Shown: piece by piece, positions 60,400 to 64,000 of the stretch
Layout: each line of letters begins with the position of its first letter
Position numbering within the stretch: position 1 is the first letter of the stretch
Assembly: GCA_964538085.1 (NCBI GenBank)
Contig: CAZIDF010000015.1
Coordinates: forward strand, 23,622-87,621
Reading direction: 5' to 3'
DNA from: G020348385 sp964538085
GTDB lineage: Bacteria > Acidobacteriota > Aminicenantia > Aminicenantales > Aminicenantaceae
DNA: 64,000 nucleotides
Notes under the pieces: model-generated
Seen by the model: the letters and a program-made list of their open reading frames with translations, nothing else
Database searches by the model: none
Told to the model about the DNA's origin: nothing
Made by a program: the position numbers and the translations under genes

Positions 60400-60739
60400 T
60401 TTTCTTCAACATCTTCATGACCTTCTGGATTTTTTCTTCATATTCAAAGCTGTTATCAAGAGAAAAAATGAGCAAGGGATTATACTTTAATTTTATTTTA
60501 GTGGCAATAGCTTTTCTCAGATAACCTCTTCTTTCGTTGAAGAGGTCCAGGATCTCTTGTTTTGGGGAATCTCCCAAGATGCTCAGATAGACATAGGCAT
60601 TTTTAAGATCTTTGCTCATCGATACGTGTGTGATCGTTATGAGCCCTGATGTGGAATCCTGAAAGGACTCGATAATATGACGGCTGAGTTCTTCCTTGAT
60701 AGCTTTAGAGACCCTTTTTTGTCTCCGACTTTCTTCCAT
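60389..60739 (-). CDS. rbfA: Ribosome-binding factor A
   Basis: RbfA is a 30S assembly factor that binds the 5'-end helix of 16S rRNA. The 116-residue length is typical, with the family opening ESRRQKRVSKAIKEELSRHI, a STSGLITITHVSMSKDLKNAYVYLSILG core and the KH-like helix YLRKAIATKIKLKYNPLLIFSLDNSFEY. It lies 20 nt after the DUF503 gene and overlaps nrnA. Confidence 0.95.
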   Translation of the reverse strand: MEESRRQKRVSKAIKEELSRHIIESFQDSTSGLITITHVSMSKDLKNAYVYLSILGDSPKQEILDLFNERRGYLRKAIATKIKLKYNPLLIFSLDNSFEYEEKIQKVMKMLKKNEK

Positions 60740-60759
60740 CCCTTTTTCTCTAGCTCTGT

Positions 60760-61041
60760 TTAAAAGAAATATATTTCTTTTTTTAAGATCTCCCCCTCGA
60801 TGTTTTCTTCAATTTCTAGGACGATCTTATGAAAAATTTTTTCAACCATGTTTTTTTGTGTGTTTATCGTCACCATTCCGATTTTGGTTCGCTGCCACTT
60901 GTTCAGGAAATCCAGTTCGGCATAGGCGACATTAAACTTATTTTTCACTCTATCTTTGATTTTTTTCAGAGATTTTCGTTTTTCTTTCAATGAATGGGAA
61001 TACGGGATGTAAATTTCTAAAGTTAAAAGTCCGATAATCAT
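60760..61041 (-). CDS. DUF503 (YlxP-like) protein
   Basis: The 93-residue protein begins MIIGLLTLEIYIPYSHSLKEKR and carries KKIKDRVKNKFNVAYAELDFLNKWQRTKIGMVTI, the pattern of DUF503. Members sit between infB and rbfA in Firmicutes and other phyla and are thought to assist ribosome or RNA maturation, without a defined activity. It follows infB by 21 nt. Confidence 0.9.
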   Translation of the reverse strand: MIIGLLTLEIYIPYSHSLKEKRKSLKKIKDRVKNKFNVAYAELDFLNKWQRTKIGMVTINTQKNMVEKIFHKIVLEIEENIEGEILKKEIYFF

Positions 61042-61062
61042 CGGAAATTGATGCGTCTTCTG

Positions 61063-62856
61063 TTATTGTCTCGATTCCAATTCTGTTTTAAAAGCTTCGA
61101 TGATATCTCCTTCTTGGAGATCTTTGAATGATTCGATCCCGATCCCGCATTCATACCCCTTTTTTATCTCGGTCACATTCTCCTTGATGTGCTTGAGCGA
61201 AGATATTTTTCCCCGGTGGATCTCTTCCTCTCCCCGGATAACCCTTACCTGTGCATTCCTGCTGATTTGGCCTTCGGTAACAAGGCATCCTGCGATTGTG
61301 CCGACTCTGGGAACGCGGAATATTCTTCTGACCTCAGCCCTACCCAAATTTACCTCTTTTTGGATGGGCTCGAGGAGGCCGCTGAGGGCATCCTTGATAT
61401 CCTTGGTTATTTGATAAATAACGTTGTAAATACGGATTTCCACGTTTTCTTCTTTGGCCAAATCCAGTATTTTTTGAGTCGCTTTGGCGTTGTAACCCAA
61501 AATAATGGCGTTGGAAGCGGAAGCCAGGAGCACATCTGTTTCGGTGATATTTCCTGTGGCAGAATGCACGATTTTTATTTTGACCTCATCCGTGCTCAGG
61601 GACGGAAGTATATCCATCAAAACTTCAACGGATCCCTGAACATCGGCTTTAATGATGAGGGCTAACTCTTTAGCCTCTCCCTCTTCGAATTTTTTAAAAA
61701 GTTGGTCCAATGTAAGGTGTTCGGATTCAGGTTCTTCCTTTTTTTCTATTTGAGATCTTCGTAATTGCGATATCCTTTTTGCACTGTCTGGGTCAGGGAT
61801 GACCTGAAAAACGTCTCCGGCCTCAGGAACATTGGCAAATCCTAACACTTCAACTGGGACCGAAGGGCCAGCGTTCTTCAAGGGTTTCCCATGTTCATCG
61901 AACAAAGCCCTTGCCTTCCCGAAGGTACTCCCGGAAATATAGGATTCTCCCTTTTTGAGTGTTCCGTGCAGAATGATAACGGTTGCCACCGGCCCTTTTG
62001 TTGCGTCCAAACGAGCCTCGAGGACAATCCCTTGTGCTTCGATCGTTGGGTTCGCTTTGAGTTCGATCATGTCACTGACAAGGAGGATCATCTCGAGGAG
62101 TTCATTCAAATTGGTTTTTTCCTTTGCGGAAAGTTCAACACTCACCGTGTCTCCCCCCCAATCTTCCACCAATAATCCTTCTCTAGACAATTGTTGTTTG
62201 ACTTTCTCGATATCCACGTCTTTTTTATCGATCTTATTGATAGCGATGATGATCGGAACACCTGCAGCTTTGGCATGACTGATGGCCTCTTTTGTTTGGG
62301 GCATCACCCCATCATCGGCAGCGACCACCAGAATGGCGATGTCTGTTAGATTCGCTCCTCTGGCTCTCAATTGAGTGAATGCCTCATGACCCGGAGTATC
62401 GATGAAGGTGATAGGCCTGGTATCGTGCAGGACTCTGTAAGCACCTATGTGTTGGGTAATGCCGCCGTGCTCTTTTCCGACGATATTGGATTCCCGTATG
62501 GAATCCAGCAATGTCGTTTTGCCGTGATCGACATGACCCAAGATAGTCACGACAGGAGGCCGAGTGACGAGTTCCTTTTTTATGCTGACGGCACGTTCTC
62601 GGACGTCCTCCTCGTAAGTCAGGAGCTCCAATTCTATCTTGAATTTCTTAGAAATGGTTTTTAAGATTGACTCGTTGACAGCATCATTGATTCCCAAATT
62701 GAAGCCTTCTTTTGACAGAGTTTCGATAATTTCTTTCGAACCCAGACCTGCTTTATTTGCGAGGTCCTTTAAGCTCATGCTATCCAAGATGCGGATGGTC
62801 TTGGGTGAGTCTTTTTTCTTTTTTTCCGAGGGTTTTTCTTTTTTTTGTGTTTCCAT
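61063..62856 (-). CDS. infB: Translation initiation factor IF-2 (short form)
   Basis: IF-2 brings initiator tRNA to the ribosome and promotes subunit joining. The 597-residue protein keeps the IF2 N-terminal helix unit (MSLKDLANKAGLGSKEIIETL), the GTPase core with GHVDHGKTT, DTPGHE and NKID, and the two C-terminal barrel domains ending in ESFKDLQEGDIIEAF. E. coli IF-2 is 890 residues. Here almost all of the long variable N-terminus is absent, replaced by about 25 lysine-rich residues. It lies 7 nt after nusA. Confidence 0.97.
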   Translation of the reverse strand: METQKKEKPSEKKKKDSPKTIRILDSMSLKDLANKAGLGSKEIIETLSKEGFNLGINDAVNESILKTISKKFKIELELLTYEEDVRERAVSIKKELVTRPPVVTILGHVDHGKTTLLDSIRESNIVGKEHGGITQHIGAYRVLHDTRPITFIDTPGHEAFTQLRARGANLTDIAILVVAADDGVMPQTKEAISHAKAAGVPIIIAINKIDKKDVDIEKVKQQLSREGLLVEDWGGDTVSVELSAKEKTNLNELLEMILLVSDMIELKANPTIEAQGIVLEARLDATKGPVATVIILHGTLKKGESYISGSTFGKARALFDEHGKPLKNAGPSVPVEVLGFANVPEAGDVFQVIPDPDSAKRISQLRRSQIEKKEEPESEHLTLDQLFKKFEEGEAKELALIIKADVQGSVEVLMDILPSLSTDEVKIKIVHSATGNITETDVLLASASNAIILGYNAKATQKILDLAKEENVEIRIYNVIYQITKDIKDALSGLLEPIQKEVNLGRAEVRRIFRVPRVGTIAGCLVTEGQISRNAQVRVIRGEEEIHRGKISSLKHIKENVTEIKKGYECGIGIESFKDLQEGDIIEAFKTELESRQ

Positions 62857-62863
62857 GATTAAC

Positions 62864-63886
62864 CTATTTGATTTCTATTTTCCAGCCTACGAGTTTAGAC
62901 GCAAGCCTGACATTGATTCCTTTTTTTCCGATGGCGAGAGAGAGATGATCCTTAGCAACGATGGCCTGTAATTTTTTTTCCGGTTTGTTGAGAATAAAAA
63001 CTTTTGTTATTTTTGCCGGGCTTAAGGCAGCCTTTGCATAATCGAGAGGATTATCAGACCATTCGATGATGTCGATTTTTTCTCCGTTCAATTCCTTGCT
63101 TATGGCAAGGATTCTGTTTCCCTTGACTCCGATGCACGCTCCGATCGCATCGATATCTTCTTCTGCTGAATGGACGGCCACTTTGGCTCTCTCTCCGGGT
63201 TGCCGTATGAGGTCTTTTATGATTATATTCCCGTTAGCTATCTCGGGAATTTCGTTTTCCAAAAGCTTTTTCAAAAATTGGGTATGAGCTCTTGAAATGG
63301 TCACTTGCGGCCCTTTATTTTCTTTAAAAACGTGCAAGATGACAGCTTTAACCCTATCGCCTCTCATGAATTCTTCTTCCGGGATTTTTTCTCTGTGAGG
63401 AAAGAGGATTTCTGTCTTTTCCACTTCGATGATCATGTTGTTATTGGGTTCGAACCTTCGTAAGACACCTGTCACCAAGTCCCCGATACGAGGAGCGAAT
63501 GTGTTGTAGATCTTTTCCTGTTCAGCATCACGCACCTTTTGAAATATGACTTGTTTGGCCGCTTGAGCAGCGATTCGCCCCAGGGTTTCCGATGGAAGTT
63601 CGATTTCGATATACTTGCCGACCATGGCTGTTGGATCGATTTTTTTTGCATCTCGGAGGGATATCTCGAGGGCATCTTCTTTAGGCGTTTCGCTGATTTT
63701 TTTGACGGTGTATACTCGGAGAAGGCCTTTCTCAGGAGTGAAATTGATGTGAATTTCTTCGTTGTGAGAAAAATATTGGGCAGACGCCACCTTTAAAGAT
63801 TCTTTTATGGCATTGACAATGACTTTAGGTTCAACACTCTTCTCCTTGCTGAGTTGGAGAATAGTGTTCCACACGTTTATTTTCAT
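62864..63886 (-). CDS. nusA: Transcription elongation/termination factor NusA (short form)
   Basis: NusA regulates RNA polymerase pausing and termination. The 340-residue protein has an N-terminal polymerase-binding domain, an S1 domain (GDLVTGVLRRFEPNNNMIIEV) and two KH domains (ACIGVKGNRILAIS; LAIGKKGINVRLASKLVGW). It ends right after the second KH domain, so the acidic repeats of E. coli NusA are missing, as in Gram-positive bacteria. No rimP gene precedes it. Instead the sequence upstream holds two promoter-like sites. Confidence 0.96.
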   Translation of the reverse strand: MKINVWNTILQLSKEKSVEPKVIVNAIKESLKVASAQYFSHNEEIHINFTPEKGLLRVYTVKKISETPKEDALEISLRDAKKIDPTAMVGKYIEIELPSETLGRIAAQAAKQVIFQKVRDAEQEKIYNTFAPRIGDLVTGVLRRFEPNNNMIIEVEKTEILFPHREKIPEEEFMRGDRVKAVILHVFKENKGPQVTISRAHTQFLKKLLENEIPEIANGNIIIKDLIRQPGERAKVAVHSAEEDIDAIGACIGVKGNRILAISKELNGEKIDIIEWSDNPLDYAKAALSPAKITKVFILNKPEKKLQAIVAKDHLSLAIGKKGINVRLASKLVGWKIEIK

Positions 63887-63929
63887 TCTTTGTCTGCCTC
63901 TTTCTGACCTGAAATGTTTATACAGGTTT

Positions 63930-63986
63930 ATTATATCAGGATATAGAGAACTGGGGAATTATATATAAAACCTGAAGGAATATCAA
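63930..63986 (-). promoter_or_regulatory. Two predicted promoters of the nusA operon
   Basis: On the minus strand TTGATA (63981-63986), 17 nt, and TATAAT (63958-63963) form the first site. A second, extended -10 box TGATATAAT covers 63930-63938, without a good -35. Both precede nusA by 45-75 nt. A possible ribosome site is AGAGG about 12 nt before the ATG. Confidence 0.5.
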
Positions 63987-64000
63987 ACAGGCTGGTCTAC

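Noticed and set aside
1..64000. CRISPR arrays, tRNA or rRNA genes
   Set aside because: No regularly spaced repeats and no tRNA- or rRNA-like stretches were seen. All gaps over 300 nt are accounted for by the three mobile copies and flanking promoters.

Overview
The window looks like a chromosomal segment of a Gram-negative-type (diderm) anaerobic or facultative bacterium. Lgt and LspA, an ExbD-type protein, a beta-barrel outer-membrane protein and rod-shape genes point to two membranes. A DUF507 pair beside a compact nusA-infB block, TldD/TldE, two OPT transporters and CstA would fit Candidatus Aminicenantes or a relative. That placement is inference from gene content only. The segment is ordinary core genome for most of its length, plus one surface-polysaccharide cluster. 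It also carries three copies of a small non-coding mobile element. It is a scaffold with one 100-N gap that appears to be an assembly artefact.

Layout. 1-4.1 kb (minus): start of an ATP-grasp ligase, then tldE, tldD and a flippase-like membrane protein in 4-nt overlaps. 4.1-6.9 kb (plus): nadC-nadB. 6.9-11.9 kb (plus): ileS-lspA-lgt-rluD, joining a tRNA synthetase to lipoprotein processing. 12-16.6 kb (plus): an EF-G-2 type GTPase, a ChaN-PDZ lipid-export or haem-type protein and a class A beta-lactamase-fold protein. 16.6-21.5 kb (minus): TCA block icd-mdh-fumarase beta-sucC-sucD, divergent from acnB (21.9-24.5 kb, plus). 24.5-28.8 kb (plus): SDR, a small EF-Tu-domain-2 protein, a two-subunit B12-dependent acyl-CoA mutase and a LytM peptidase. 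The mutase carries the Phe/Gln signature of isobutyryl-CoA mutase rather than methylmalonyl-CoA mutase.

28.8-32.7 kb (minus): OPT transporter-PqqD-like protein, then def-fmt. 32.9-40.8 kb (plus): mreB-mreC-mreD-mrdA-rodA and a radical SAM/DUF2344 protein. 40.8-46.5 kb: acyl-CoA dehydrogenase, an orphan ExbD, a TIGR04076 protein, CstA and a second OPT transporter. 46.6-53.6 kb: four family-4 glycosyltransferases, an unusual DUF4214-radical SAM protein and a stalk-like coiled-coil protein. 53.6-57.7 kb: a degenerate thymidine-phosphorylase homologue, a double-ACT protein, a glutamine amidotransferase and a PKD/beta-barrel protein. 57.8-63.9 kb (minus): two DUF507 genes, then truB-nrnA-rbfA-DUF503-infB-nusA.

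How it works together. The metabolic genes describe TCA-cycle steps, acyl-CoA conversion and NAD synthesis. The transporters and proteases suggest growth on peptides. Two cross-cutting observations stand out. First, a 239-338 bp repeat with terminal inverted repeats and 10-11 bp target duplications sits three times in divergent promoter gaps, with its right end 5-16 bp from a -35 box each time. Second, several genes without a Shine-Dalgarno sequence have a good sigma70-type -10 box 8-12 nt before the start codon, which predicts leaderless or nearly leaderless mRNAs.
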